Shown: positions 1-7,708 of the stretch, in pieces
How positions within the stretch are numbered: the stretch's first letter is position 1
How the letters are laid out: each line of letters opens with the position of its first letter
Source: Candidatus Latescibacteria bacterium 4484_7
Lineage (GTDB): Bacteria; Krumholzibacteriota; Krumholzibacteriia; Krumholzibacteriales; Krumholzibacteriaceae
Reading direction: 5' to 3'
Assembly (NCBI GenBank): GCA_002085285.1
Contig: NATK01000026.1
Location: forward strand, 1 to 17,040
DNA length: 17,040 nt
Notes under the pieces: model-generated
Told to the model about the DNA's origin: nothing
Database searches by the model: none
What the model saw: only the letters and a program-made list of their open reading frames with translations
Made by a program: the position numbers and the translations under genes

Positions 1-179
1 GAATCGTCACGAAGGGCAACGACGTAGCCTGTCATCCTCCGTCTTCCGAACGGAACAACGACACGGCATCCGACGGCGACATCGCCGCGGTGGCGCGGCG
101 GCACGTTGTACGTGAACCTCCTGTCGACCGGGACGGGCAGAACGACATCTGCAAAACGGGGTGACTCTTTTATATCCAT
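1..179 (-). CDS. priA: Primosomal protein N' (PriA), N-terminal 59 residues, cut by window edge
   Basis: The visible protein begins MDIKESPRFADVVLPVPVDR and continues with RFTYNVPP, GCRVVVPFGRR and RMTGYVVAL. This is the usual opening of PriA, the N-terminal DNA-binding domain that recognises the 3' end of the leading strand at stalled forks. PriA is the helicase that restarts replication by reloading DnaB. The helicase and zinc-binding parts would lie beyond position 1. I chose the ATG at 177-179 because homology begins right after it and the frame is closed by a TAG about 23 codons upstream. The ribosome binding site is weak. The start lies 48 nt after the receiver gene's stop, with no terminator visible, so priA is probably read through from the signalling operon. 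Family recognition is from memory and is fairly sure despite the short length. Confidence 0.85.
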   Translation of the reverse strand, partial: MDIKESPRFADVVLPVPVDRRFTYNVPPRHRGDVAVGCRVVVPFGRRRMTGYVVALRDD

Positions 180-227
180 GGCAGCTAAAGAATACTCAAG
201 AGCACCCCGTGCAATCAAACGAAAATA

Positions 228-605
228 CTATTTTTTCAAAGAAAGAAGCTCGTTGATCCTTTCTATCAGCTTGTTCGGGCTGAACGGCTTTATTATATAG
301 TCGGTTGCGCCGACCTCGTACCCCAACCTCTTGTCCACATCCCTACCCTTGGCCGTAAGAAGCACGACGGGGATATTTTTTGTGATCGGGTTGGCCTTAA
401 GGATCCTGCACGCCTCGTAGCCATCTATCCTCGGCATCATGATATCGAGGATGATTAGGTCGGGCTGCTCCTTCCTCGCCTTGTCTATCGCTTCTTCACC
501 GTCGGAGGCGGTAATCACCTCGAACCCCTCCGCCCCTATGCTGAACTCGAGTATCTGCGTGATGTTGACCTCATCGTCAACGACTAGGATCTTGGCCTTT
601 TTCAT
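228..605 (-). CDS. Stand-alone CheY-like response regulator (receiver only)
   Basis: This is a 125-residue single receiver domain with no output domain. The acidic pocket is Asp10-Asp11 (VVDDE), the phospho-acceptor is Asp54 (IILDIMMP), the switch threonine is Thr84 (LLTAKG) and the conserved lysine is Lys106 (IIKPF). Such proteins act as phosphate shuttles or bind a partner when phosphorylated. The ATG overlaps the stop of the upstream kinase as ATGA, and a strong Shine-Dalgarno (AAGGAGGG) sits just before it, so translational coupling with that kinase is likely. The obvious reading is that it takes phosphate from one or both large kinases upstream, or from the soluble kinase. That pairing is inferred from position only. 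It closely resembles the receiver of the REC-GGDEF protein in the same operon. The protein ends LLSLKK with TAG at 228-230. Confidence 0.93.
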   Translation of the reverse strand: MKKAKILVVDDEVNITQILEFSIGAEGFEVITASDGEEAIDKARKEQPDLIILDIMMPRIDGYEACRILKANPITKNIPVVLLTAKGRDVDKRLGYEVGATDYIIKPFSPNKLIERINELLSLKK

Positions 606-3600
606 CTGGCACCCTCCTTTACTTTTTCCTGTTCTTCGACCAGATCTGTTTCATCTCTTTCATCCAATGAATTTCTGATCTTCTCCAGCTCTTCGGTGAT
701 CGAGTCAAGAACGAGCTGTCCGTTCTCCTCGCGCGCACCGAGATCGTTAAGAGCTTTCATGAACGCCTCGACCACCTTGGGATCGAATCTCGAGCCGGCC
801 TTTTTCATGATCTCCTCTCGAGCCTCCTCGAAGGAGTAAACCTTCCTGTAAGGACCTTGCGTTATCAAGGCTCTGAACGCGTCGACTACGCTGACTATCC
901 TCGCCTCAATAGGTATTTCCTCCCCCTTCAATCCGTCGGGATAGCCTTTGCCGTCGTATCTCTCGTGGTGATTCCTCACGATCGCCTTTATTCTTTCGTC
1001 GAGGCACATAGGAGATATGAGCGAGAAACCGAGGTTCGGGTGCTCCATCAGGCGCTTCACATCTCGGGACGAAAGTTTCTCCCTCTTCGATCGGATGTGT
1101 CTCGGCACTTTCATGAGTCCGAGGTCGTATATATTCATCCCGATCCTCACGGCTATTAGCGCCTTTTCATCGAGCCTCAATCTTCTCGCCGTGGCCTGCG
1201 CGACGATCGTCAGATTGGAGAGGTTCTTGCCTCCCCAGGTCTCGCGCAGTTCCAGTATCGCTCTCATGGCACTCTTCAGCTTTTCGAAGTTCGAGGACAC
1301 CAATTCGTAAGCATCCGCCTTCTTCAGCATCCCCGCTATCAGCTCGCTCAACGATTCAAGGAGTTCATGGTCATGCTCGGTGAACTCCCTTCCCTCGACA
1401 TGGTCACTGACGTTGATCACCCCTATGATCTCGCCGTCATCCTTCATCGGCACCGATATAAACGAGCTTGTTCCGTAATAAGCGGTATTATTTGCCCTGC
1501 CGTACTGGTTCTCTTTCTCGATGTCGAATACGTGCATTGCCCTTCCTGTCTCGACGACCTTTCCTGCGATCCTCTCGCCGACTTCGACCCGCGTATTCTG
1601 GACGAATTCCGGGTCGAGTCCCTTTGCCGCCAATATCCTCAAGGCGTTCTGCTCCCTGTCGAGCACCATGACCGAGGCCTTCCTCGCCTGCAAGAATTCG
1701 GCGACCATCTCGACGAGCAAGGTAAGGTACCTATCCCTTTCGAAGCGCCTCGACCCTATAAAGCCCTTCGAGAGGGCCTGTCTGACGTAGATATCCTTCA
1801 TCGGCAGGAGAACAACGACCTTCGCTCCGGAGCCCTTTACGTTCTCCATCCAAATCTTGCCCTCATGCCAATCGACGATGTTCTTGCAGATTGCAAGCCC
1901 GAGACCCGAGCCTCCGTACTCTCTTGTATCGCTACCGTCGACCTGGTGGAATCTCTCGAATATCTTCTCGAGTTGATCCTCGGGGATTCCCTTCCCCGTA
2001 TCCTGTACGATTATTCTTGCGAAGGACGCCTCCTCATCGAGCGAGATATACACCTTGCCTCCCTCGGGCGAAAACTTTACAGCGTTGTTGATGAGATTCT
2101 GCAACAGCTGCTTTACCAGCTCACGATCGGCCTTGATTATGACCGGTGATTTCGGGAGAACTATCTCGGCTGTCAGCCCTCTCGAAACAAACTCTTTCTC
2201 GATCGACGCATAGACCTCCCTTAGGAGCTCGTCGAGCTCGAACGAAACTTTCTCCACCTTTAGATTTCCCATTTCCATGTAGGAAAAGCTCAGGATGTTG
2301 TCGACGAGTTTGATCAATCGCTCGCTCTCACCATCCATCACTTTGACGAACTCCCTGACAGTCCTGGTCTCGATCGATTCGAGATTTTCGAGGAGGGTTT
2401 CGGCATAAGCCTTTATAGACGTAAGAGGAGTCTTCAACTCATGCGAAATCACGGACAAGAAATTCGACTTAAGCTGATTCACTCCATCCAGCTCTTCGCG
2501 ATAGAGCGACAGCGTTTTCTCGCTCTCCTTGAGACGGCTCACTACCCTTTCTTTCCATAGTATATGAACGGCCATATTACGGTAGGCTTCTATTGCCCTC
2601 TCGACATATTCCGTCGGAGGGTCCTTGAGATACCCGATTGTCAGATATCCCGAGCTCTCGATTCTCTCTTCGAGAGGCACGATATAGAGATGCTCTGCAC
2701 TGCCTCTTTCCACCATCGCCGCGAGGACCTTTTCGACCGAAGACGCGTTTTCCGCCGCAACGAACGCACCACCGCTTCCGAAATCGCGACCTTCGAATAA
2801 TCCCTCGGCGGCATTTCTCTTCACTGCGAAGCTCGACATTGCAGCAGTACCTATTCTTTCGAGGCCATAAAACGAACGCAGCCTGTACATCTCGCTTCTT
2901 TCGTCCATCGTTCTCAAAAGAACGAACGAAGCCCCCGTGATTCGCGCTATGCCTTCGACGATCCGATTCAGAGATTCCTGTGCAGGCCTTTCCTTCAAAA
3001 CGGCTCTCACGGAATCGTTCAGCTCGTTGAAAAGGTCATCGAGAATGCTTTCACCCTTTCTTAGCGCGATTGATGACGATTGCCCCCGTTCATCTTCTCC
3101 TTTCGAACCGCCTGCCCCCGTCGCCGGTTTGGAGACGAGTGAATGTGACAGCAGAAACGCAAACCCTGCCAGGTCGATCAATGCAAAGAGCTGGCTAAAG
3201 AAATCACTGTTGCCTGCAAAGCCTAGATTGACGAGCACGGCGATGGGGGTCGCCGCGGAAACAAAGGCAACGCCCAATATCCCCGGCACCCTGTTTGCAC
3301 ACTTGAAGGCCCTGCTCAAACAGGCTCCGAAGAACATACCTACAGGGATCGTCGACAGGATTATGGGAGCATAAGATCTGAAAAAATCGTAATGTAAGAA
3401 CCTCGAAGAATACGCCGCCGTCGATCCCCCAAGTACTACGGCCCCGGCTGCCCCTCCTATGAACATTCCGATCCTGAACCGTCTTCTATCGAAAGGGGCG
3501 GTGACAAATTCCGCAAGGAGTGCAATCGCAGGCACCAGCAAAACGAGCGAGCTTATCAAAAGCACATTGTTCTCGAAGTAGTATGAAAGGGAAAGGGCAA

Positions 3601-3787
3601 CTCTCGAAACGACAATCATGAAGACCGCGGAGAAGAGAGACCTCCACTGCCTCGAACGATTGCCGGCACTCCCTGTAAAGGAACCGGCGACGAAGAGCAT
3701 GGAGAGAGCAAAAACGGCTAAAATATACTCCGCGCTCCCCGATTCCCCTGTCATGATATCTTGAAATGCTTCGTGCAACACTTTCAA
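602..3787 (-). CDS. Membrane hybrid: 7-TM / GAF / histidine kinase / GAF / degenerate HD-GYP
   Basis: This protein has 1061 residues. About seven hydrophobic segments (roughly 20-38, 50-70, 74-95, 106-127, 139-159, 168-190 and 196-216) are followed by a GAF-like region (about 255-410) and a short helical linker. A HisKA domain follows, with phospho-acceptor His449 (SHELKTPLTSIKAYAE). The HATPase has its N box at 564-572, G1 Asp596 (DTGKGI) and G2 GSGLGLAI. A second GAF (about 685-825) and an HD-GYP-type domain (about 855-1018) complete it. In the last domain HHERYDGKGYP (940-950) and the downstream Asp969 are present, but the HD pair is Tyr887-Asp888 and the first family histidine is also missing, so phosphodiesterase activity is doubtful. 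The start is TTG at 3785-3787: an in-frame TGA lies immediately upstream, and no well-placed ATG is near. It is a paralogue of the kinase upstream, 8 nt away. The domain order is seen; catalytic loss is inferred. Confidence 0.92.
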   Translation of the reverse strand: MKVLHEAFQDIMTGESGSAEYILAVFALSMLFVAGSFTGSAGNRSRQWRSLFSAVFMIVVSRVALSLSYYFENNVLLISSLVLLVPAIALLAEFVTAPFDRRRFRIGMFIGGAAGAVVLGGSTAAYSSRFLHYDFFRSYAPIILSTIPVGMFFGACLSRAFKCANRVPGILGVAFVSAATPIAVLVNLGFAGNSDFFSQLFALIDLAGFAFLLSHSLVSKPATGAGGSKGEDERGQSSSIALRKGESILDDLFNELNDSVRAVLKERPAQESLNRIVEGIARITGASFVLLRTMDERSEMYRLRSFYGLERIGTAAMSSFAVKRNAAEGLFEGRDFGSGGAFVAAENASSVEKVLAAMVERGSAEHLYIVPLEERIESSGYLTIGYLKDPPTEYVERAIEAYRNMAVHILWKERVVSRLKESEKTLSLYREELDGVNQLKSNFLSVISHELKTPLTSIKAYAETLLENLESIETRTVREFVKVMDGESERLIKLVDNILSFSYMEMGNLKVEKVSFELDELLREVYASIEKEFVSRGLTAEIVLPKSPVIIKADRELVKQLLQNLINNAVKFSPEGGKVYISLDEEASFARIIVQDTGKGIPEDQLEKIFERFHQVDGSDTREYGGSGLGLAICKNIVDWHEGKIWMENVKGSGAKVVVLLPMKDIYVRQALSKGFIGSRRFERDRYLTLLVEMVAEFLQARKASVMVLDREQNALRILAAKGLDPEFVQNTRVEVGERIAGKVVETGRAMHVFDIEKENQYGRANNTAYYGTSSFISVPMKDDGEIIGVINVSDHVEGREFTEHDHELLESLSELIAGMLKKADAYELVSSNFEKLKSAMRAILELRETWGGKNLSNLTIVAQATARRLRLDEKALIAVRIGMNIYDLGLMKVPRHIRSKREKLSSRDVKRLMEHPNLGFSLISPMCLDERIKAIVRNHHERYDGKGYPDGLKGEEIPIEARIVSVVDAFRALITQGPYRKVYSFEEAREEIMKKAGSRFDPKVVEAFMKALNDLGAREENGQLVLDSITEELEKIRNSLDERDETDLVEEQEKVKEGAR

Positions 3788-3795
3788 TCACCAGT

Positions 3796-6783
3796 CTATG
3801 AAACTACATGCTTTTGCGCCGTACGCAGCGAATCGTTGATTCTCGTGTACTCCTCGACCTCCATCAACCCCTCGTCCATCAGCACTTCTATAAAAGCAGA
3901 GACGACCCGGGAATCGAATTGAGTGCCCGAATATCTTATCAATTCGTCAACCGCTTCCTTTATGCTCAGTCTCTTTCTGAACGGGCGGTCGTTTATCATC
4001 GCCACGAAGGCGTCTATCACAGCAAGTATCCTCGAACCAATCGGGATCTGGTCCCCTTTCAGGCCCATGGGATAGCCTTTTCCATCAACACGCTCATGGT
4101 GGAAAAGGATATTCTGGCTCACCAATTCAACGAATTCGAGTGGTCTCATGATCGCAGCACCCTTCTGGGGATGCCTGTGTATCTCTTCGATCTCCTCGGG
4201 AGTAAGCTCCAACGTCTTCTTCAAAATATCCTCGCTTATATAAGTCATTCCAACGTCGTGAACACTCGAAACGTATTGGATCACTCTGATTTCCTTCTCA
4301 CTTAGCTGCAGCTTTCTCGCCACGCTCACCGACCACTTGACGAGTCTCTTGATGACTTCCGAAGAGCTGCGTCTTTGACTTTCCAGAATGGAATTGAACG
4401 AATTTATCGCCTCTCTGATGAAGGCAGTCGAGTCCTCGGAAGTCCTGATCCTCTCGACCGCCTTGGACAACCTCTCGCTCATGCTGATGAGCAGATTCAA
4501 ATCGTCCTCGCTGAAAGAGCCGCCCGAGGTTTTGTTGTTCGCATTGATCACGCCTATGACGGTCGAACCGATCTTGAGCGGTACACTGATCAGTGACTTC
4601 GTTTCGTATTGAGGGTTGTTCGCATATCCCTTGTTCGTCTCCTCGATATCCTTTATCAAGAGAGGCTCACCCGTGACGGCGACTTTCCCTGCTATGCTCT
4701 CGCCCAACTTCACCCTGGTCTTCTCCACGACACTTTCATCGAGACCGTACGCGACCTTTATGAAGAGCTCCCGTTTCTTCTGGTCTATGAGCATGAGAGA
4801 GACAATCTTCACCGACAGCATCTCCGCTATGGCCTTCACCGCAAGATTGAACATCTCCTGAAGCTCCTCTTTGGATTCGACCATGTCGAATATCAACCCG
4901 AGAAGGTCATTGAAATGATGCTCCTTCGGAAGGGTAAACGTGAATGTGCTTCCCTCGCCGAGGTTGCTCGACACCGATATGCACCCCCCGTGCTGCTCTA
5001 TTATGTTCTTTACGATGGCGAGGCCGAGCCCAACTCCCTCGGTGCTTCCGCCCCTGACCTGGTAGAATTGCTTGAATATATTGTCGATGTCGTCCTGAGG
5101 AATACCTTCACCTTCGTCTCTCACGGAGATCCTCACCGACACAGCATCCTCCACAGCCTCGACAAATATCCTCGAAGTTTCAGGTGAATGTTTTATCGCA
5201 TTGCTGAACAGATTGATGAACACCTGCTTGATGAGATCCTCGTCGCCGTCGATCAGCGGCAACTCGTCTGGCAGTTTGACGATCAAGTGCAGCTTCTTCT
5301 CGTCTAAAACCGGCTGCATTGAGCCCTCGACGTCGGCAATGAGTTCGCGCAGGGAAAAGAGCTTCCTTCGAAGTGTCCTCTGCCCGAACTCTATCTTCGA
5401 TATGTCGAGCACCTTGTTCACCATTCTGATCAACCTGTTCGTCTCGCCCGATATGACCCCGAGAAAGCTCTCCCGTTCTTCTGCCGTCATATCTTCCATG
5501 TGATCGACGAGCGATTCTGCATAAGCCTTGATCGAAGTGAGAGGTGTCTTCAATTCGTGAGAAAGGTGTGATATGTAGCTCATCTTCAGACGATTGGAGT
5601 TCTTGAGGTTTTCATTCTCCCTCTCGAGCCTCTTGATTCTCCCGTTCATCACCTCGTACAGACGGCTCTTCTCTATGGCCGTCGCAACCTGTCCGGAAAG
5701 GATCGTCATGAGCCTCAGATCCTCCTGACCGAAGTGGACGTCCTTCTTGCCGCCTACCACCATGACCCCTAGATTGTCCTTGCCCGAATAAATAGGAACC
5801 GCAAGGAACGTATCGAACTCTCTTCCGCCGAGCAGCATCGACTTCGCAAAGAGCTTCTCCTCCGAGATGTTGTCTATAATGAATCCATCTTCCCTCTGTA
5901 GTATCTCTTTTATCAAAGGGTCGTGTGAAAAGTCTTTGATCGCATTCGATGCGATCACACCATCCTGTCCCAGCTCGACATGTTTTACGATCTCGTCCTT
6001 CTGATTGATCAAGATTATACTTGCCCACGGCCTTCTCAAAAGAAGCGTGATCTCCTTGCAGACCATCTTGAGAAGAGTGTCTATGCTTATCACAGAGTTT
6101 ATACCGAGACTTATATCGTAAAGTCTCGTCAGCTCGATGATCCTCTTCCTGTTGTTCAGCAGCCTGTCCTCGGCCTTGCTGATATACACGCGGAAGCTGT
6201 CATAGTAGTTTCTGAACAGATAGGTCATGAGGCTCATGAAGCCTACCAGAACGAGCACTGTGCCCACGAGGTAGTCTCTGCTCAGCACGATATTTAAGTT
6301 CGACGAATAACAGGTGTTGTGAGGAATGGTGCCCGATATTTCGAGGGTTCCCAACAAAGATATAGTTCCTGCCGTTACGATCGTGACGAATATACCGGCA
6401 TGTACAGGGGAAACAATACGGCTCGCAAAGAAGAGCGGTATCACGGCAAGAAAGAGAAACGGACTCTGTGCAGTACCCGTCAGATAGATTATCGCCAGAA
6501 CGACAACCAGGTCGAAAGCGACATTCACCCAGTCTGTGAAATTCTTCGACGCTTCGTTCCAGTGCGAATTTCTTATGAGGTAATTTTCGACCGCCGTAAC
6601 CGACAGGCTCAAGAAAACGGCTCCGAAGAGAACGATCGCTATTAGCCCGTTCCTATACTCGAACCCAGCAATCTCTTTGGCGACGAATATTATGAGGAAT
6701 ATGCTGAAAAGCTCTATCATCCTGATCTGTTGTATGCTCAACGGTGTCTCTCGCTGTATTTCGTTTTTTTCCCACATAAACAT
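3796..6783 (-). CDS. Membrane hybrid: 6-TM / GAF / histidine kinase / GAF / HD-GYP
   Basis: This protein has 995 residues. About six hydrophobic segments (roughly 22-38, 46-66, 87-103, 108-124, 128-147 and 171-190) precede a GAF domain (about 215-372) and a coiled linker. The HisKA domain has His409 (SHELKTPLTSIKAYAE). The HATPase has its N box at 524-532, G1 Asp556 (DEGEGI) and G2 GVGLGLAI. A second GAF (about 632-778) and an HD-GYP domain (about 808-968) follow. The HD-GYP retains the His842-Asp843 pair (VHDVG), His871, His895-His896, the GYP motif (HHERVDGKGYPMG) and Asp924, so it may well hydrolyse c-di-GMP. The most N-terminal histidine of many HD-GYP proteins is not evident. The ATG sits one base after the previous kinase's stop, with GAGGA upstream. 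Fusing a full kinase core to a C-terminal HD-GYP reverses the familiar receiver-HD-GYP layout. It is a close paralogue of the next gene but has an unrelated-looking membrane domain. Confidence 0.93.
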   Translation of the reverse strand: MFMWEKNEIQRETPLSIQQIRMIELFSIFLIIFVAKEIAGFEYRNGLIAIVLFGAVFLSLSVTAVENYLIRNSHWNEASKNFTDWVNVAFDLVVVLAIIYLTGTAQSPFLFLAVIPLFFASRIVSPVHAGIFVTIVTAGTISLLGTLEISGTIPHNTCYSSNLNIVLSRDYLVGTVLVLVGFMSLMTYLFRNYYDSFRVYISKAEDRLLNNRKRIIELTRLYDISLGINSVISIDTLLKMVCKEITLLLRRPWASIILINQKDEIVKHVELGQDGVIASNAIKDFSHDPLIKEILQREDGFIIDNISEEKLFAKSMLLGGREFDTFLAVPIYSGKDNLGVMVVGGKKDVHFGQEDLRLMTILSGQVATAIEKSRLYEVMNGRIKRLERENENLKNSNRLKMSYISHLSHELKTPLTSIKAYAESLVDHMEDMTAEERESFLGVISGETNRLIRMVNKVLDISKIEFGQRTLRRKLFSLRELIADVEGSMQPVLDEKKLHLIVKLPDELPLIDGDEDLIKQVFINLFSNAIKHSPETSRIFVEAVEDAVSVRISVRDEGEGIPQDDIDNIFKQFYQVRGGSTEGVGLGLAIVKNIIEQHGGCISVSSNLGEGSTFTFTLPKEHHFNDLLGLIFDMVESKEELQEMFNLAVKAIAEMLSVKIVSLMLIDQKKRELFIKVAYGLDESVVEKTRVKLGESIAGKVAVTGEPLLIKDIEETNKGYANNPQYETKSLISVPLKIGSTVIGVINANNKTSGGSFSEDDLNLLISMSERLSKAVERIRTSEDSTAFIREAINSFNSILESQRRSSSEVIKRLVKWSVSVARKLQLSEKEIRVIQYVSSVHDVGMTYISEDILKKTLELTPEEIEEIHRHPQKGAAIMRPLEFVELVSQNILFHHERVDGKGYPMGLKGDQIPIGSRILAVIDAFVAMINDRPFRKRLSIKEAVDELIRYSGTQFDSRVVSAFIEVLMDEGLMEVEEYTRINDSLRTAQKHVVS

Positions 6784-6784
6784 G

Positions 6785-7600
6785 TCATTCCTCTTCCGAT
6801 GTCTTATTCTCCATAATGGGAATGGCGAGTGTTACGACTATTCCTCTCTCTTCCCCTCTTATTGCAATGCGTCCGCCCATCATTAAAACGAGATTCTTAA
6901 CGAGCGCGAGGCCGAGCCCCATACCGTCTTCTTCATCCTCCTTCACCCGGTAGAACGGCTCGAAAAATCTTTCGAGCTTGCCTGTAGAAATGTCTTCCGT
7001 CTGATTTTCGACCTTTATAAAGAGAAACCTCTCTCTCGAATCTCCCCTTCTGTCGTTTTGCAGGCGGGCTTCGACCTTTACAATCCCCGATGCGTCGCCA
7101 TGCTTAACTGCGTTTGAAAGAACGTTTTCGAGAACAATCTCGAGATATCTGCGTCTCAACGAAACAGGCGGTATGCTCTCATCAATGACGACCTCGAATT
7201 CCCCCCCCTGCTGTTCGAGGTCCTCTGTGATCTTTCCTATGACTTCGCCTACCGATATGTTCTCTTCACCGACCTTCTTGCTCGATCCTCTGTCTATAAG
7301 AAGCATCTGTACGAACGAATCCGCTACGATCTCCAGCCTCTCGAGCGATGCTCTCATCCGTTCTATATAGTGTCTCTGTTTCTCTTCGAGAGTGTCGGCG
7401 AGGTCGTTCTCGAGCAGATCGAGATAACCACTTATCGATGTCATCGGTTTTACCAGCTCATGACCCACGAGGAGGCGAGCAGAGTCGTAAACGGTTCTCC
7501 ACCAGACGAGTTCTCTCTCGAGTCGCTCGACCTTTCTTGCGAGCTCGTCTTCAAGTCCTCGTACGAGTGTGTCCTTCAAATACGTACCGTCCTGCTGCAA
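6785..7600 (-). CDS. Soluble sensor-less histidine kinase with atypical G1 box
   Basis: This protein has 271 residues, with no membrane segment and no recognisable sensor domain. A charged helical N-terminus (about 8-45) leads into a HisKA-like helix with His47 (LLVGHELVKPMTSISGYL). The HATPase domain has a good N box (ENVLSNAVKH, 158-167) and G2 (GMGLGLALV, 226-234). The G1 box, normally DxGxG, reads ENQTED (198-203): the aspartate is Glu and both glycines are gone, so ATP binding may be weak or altered. The start is TTG at 7598-7600; a TAA lies in frame three codons upstream and GGGAG sits about 8-10 nt before it. It lies 108 nt after the REC-GGDEF gene and one base before the next kinase. 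It could serve as a scaffold or phosphotransfer partner rather than a standard kinase; that is inference. An 8-G run falls inside it. Confidence 0.88.
   Translation of the reverse strand: MQQDGTYLKDTLVRGLEDELARKVERLERELVWWRTVYDSARLLVGHELVKPMTSISGYLDLLENDLADTLEEKQRHYIERMRASLERLEIVADSFVQMLLIDRGSSKKVGEENISVGEVIGKITEDLEQQGGEFEVVIDESIPPVSLRRRYLEIVLENVLSNAVKHGDASGIVKVEARLQNDRRGDSRERFLFIKVENQTEDISTGKLERFFEPFYRVKEDEEDGMGLGLALVKNLVLMMGGRIAIRGEERGIVVTLAIPIMENKTSEEE
7201..7208 (-). repeat. Eight-base G homopolymer (C8 on + strand) inside the soluble kinase gene
   Basis: Eight consecutive C on the plus strand read as GGGGGGGG in the coding strand and encode part of Gln-Gln-Gly-Gly-Glu (about residues 130-134), between the HisKA and HATPase domains. 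A slip of one base would truncate the kinase before its ATPase domain. The frame is open in this copy. The tract may equally be a plain consequence of GGG glycine codons or a sequencing risk point. Confidence 0.6.
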
Positions 7601-7708
7601 AGCTCTTTACTCCCTCAATAGTCGCGTTCGATCTAGCCGATCCTTTCTTCTTGATGCATACAAACGACTGCGATCACGCTCCCCTTCGCCGAAACATTCA
7701 CTTGTAGC

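Noticed and set aside
1367..2149. A 260-codon plus-strand open frame opposite the large membrane kinase
   Set aside because: It mirrors the GAF/HATPase coding region in antisense; no family resemblance or start signal.
3486..3791. A 101-codon minus-strand frame starting GTG just upstream of the larger kinase's TTG
   Set aside because: It overlaps the kinase's membrane domain in another frame and lacks hydrophobic segments or homology; the kinase frame is clearly the coding one.
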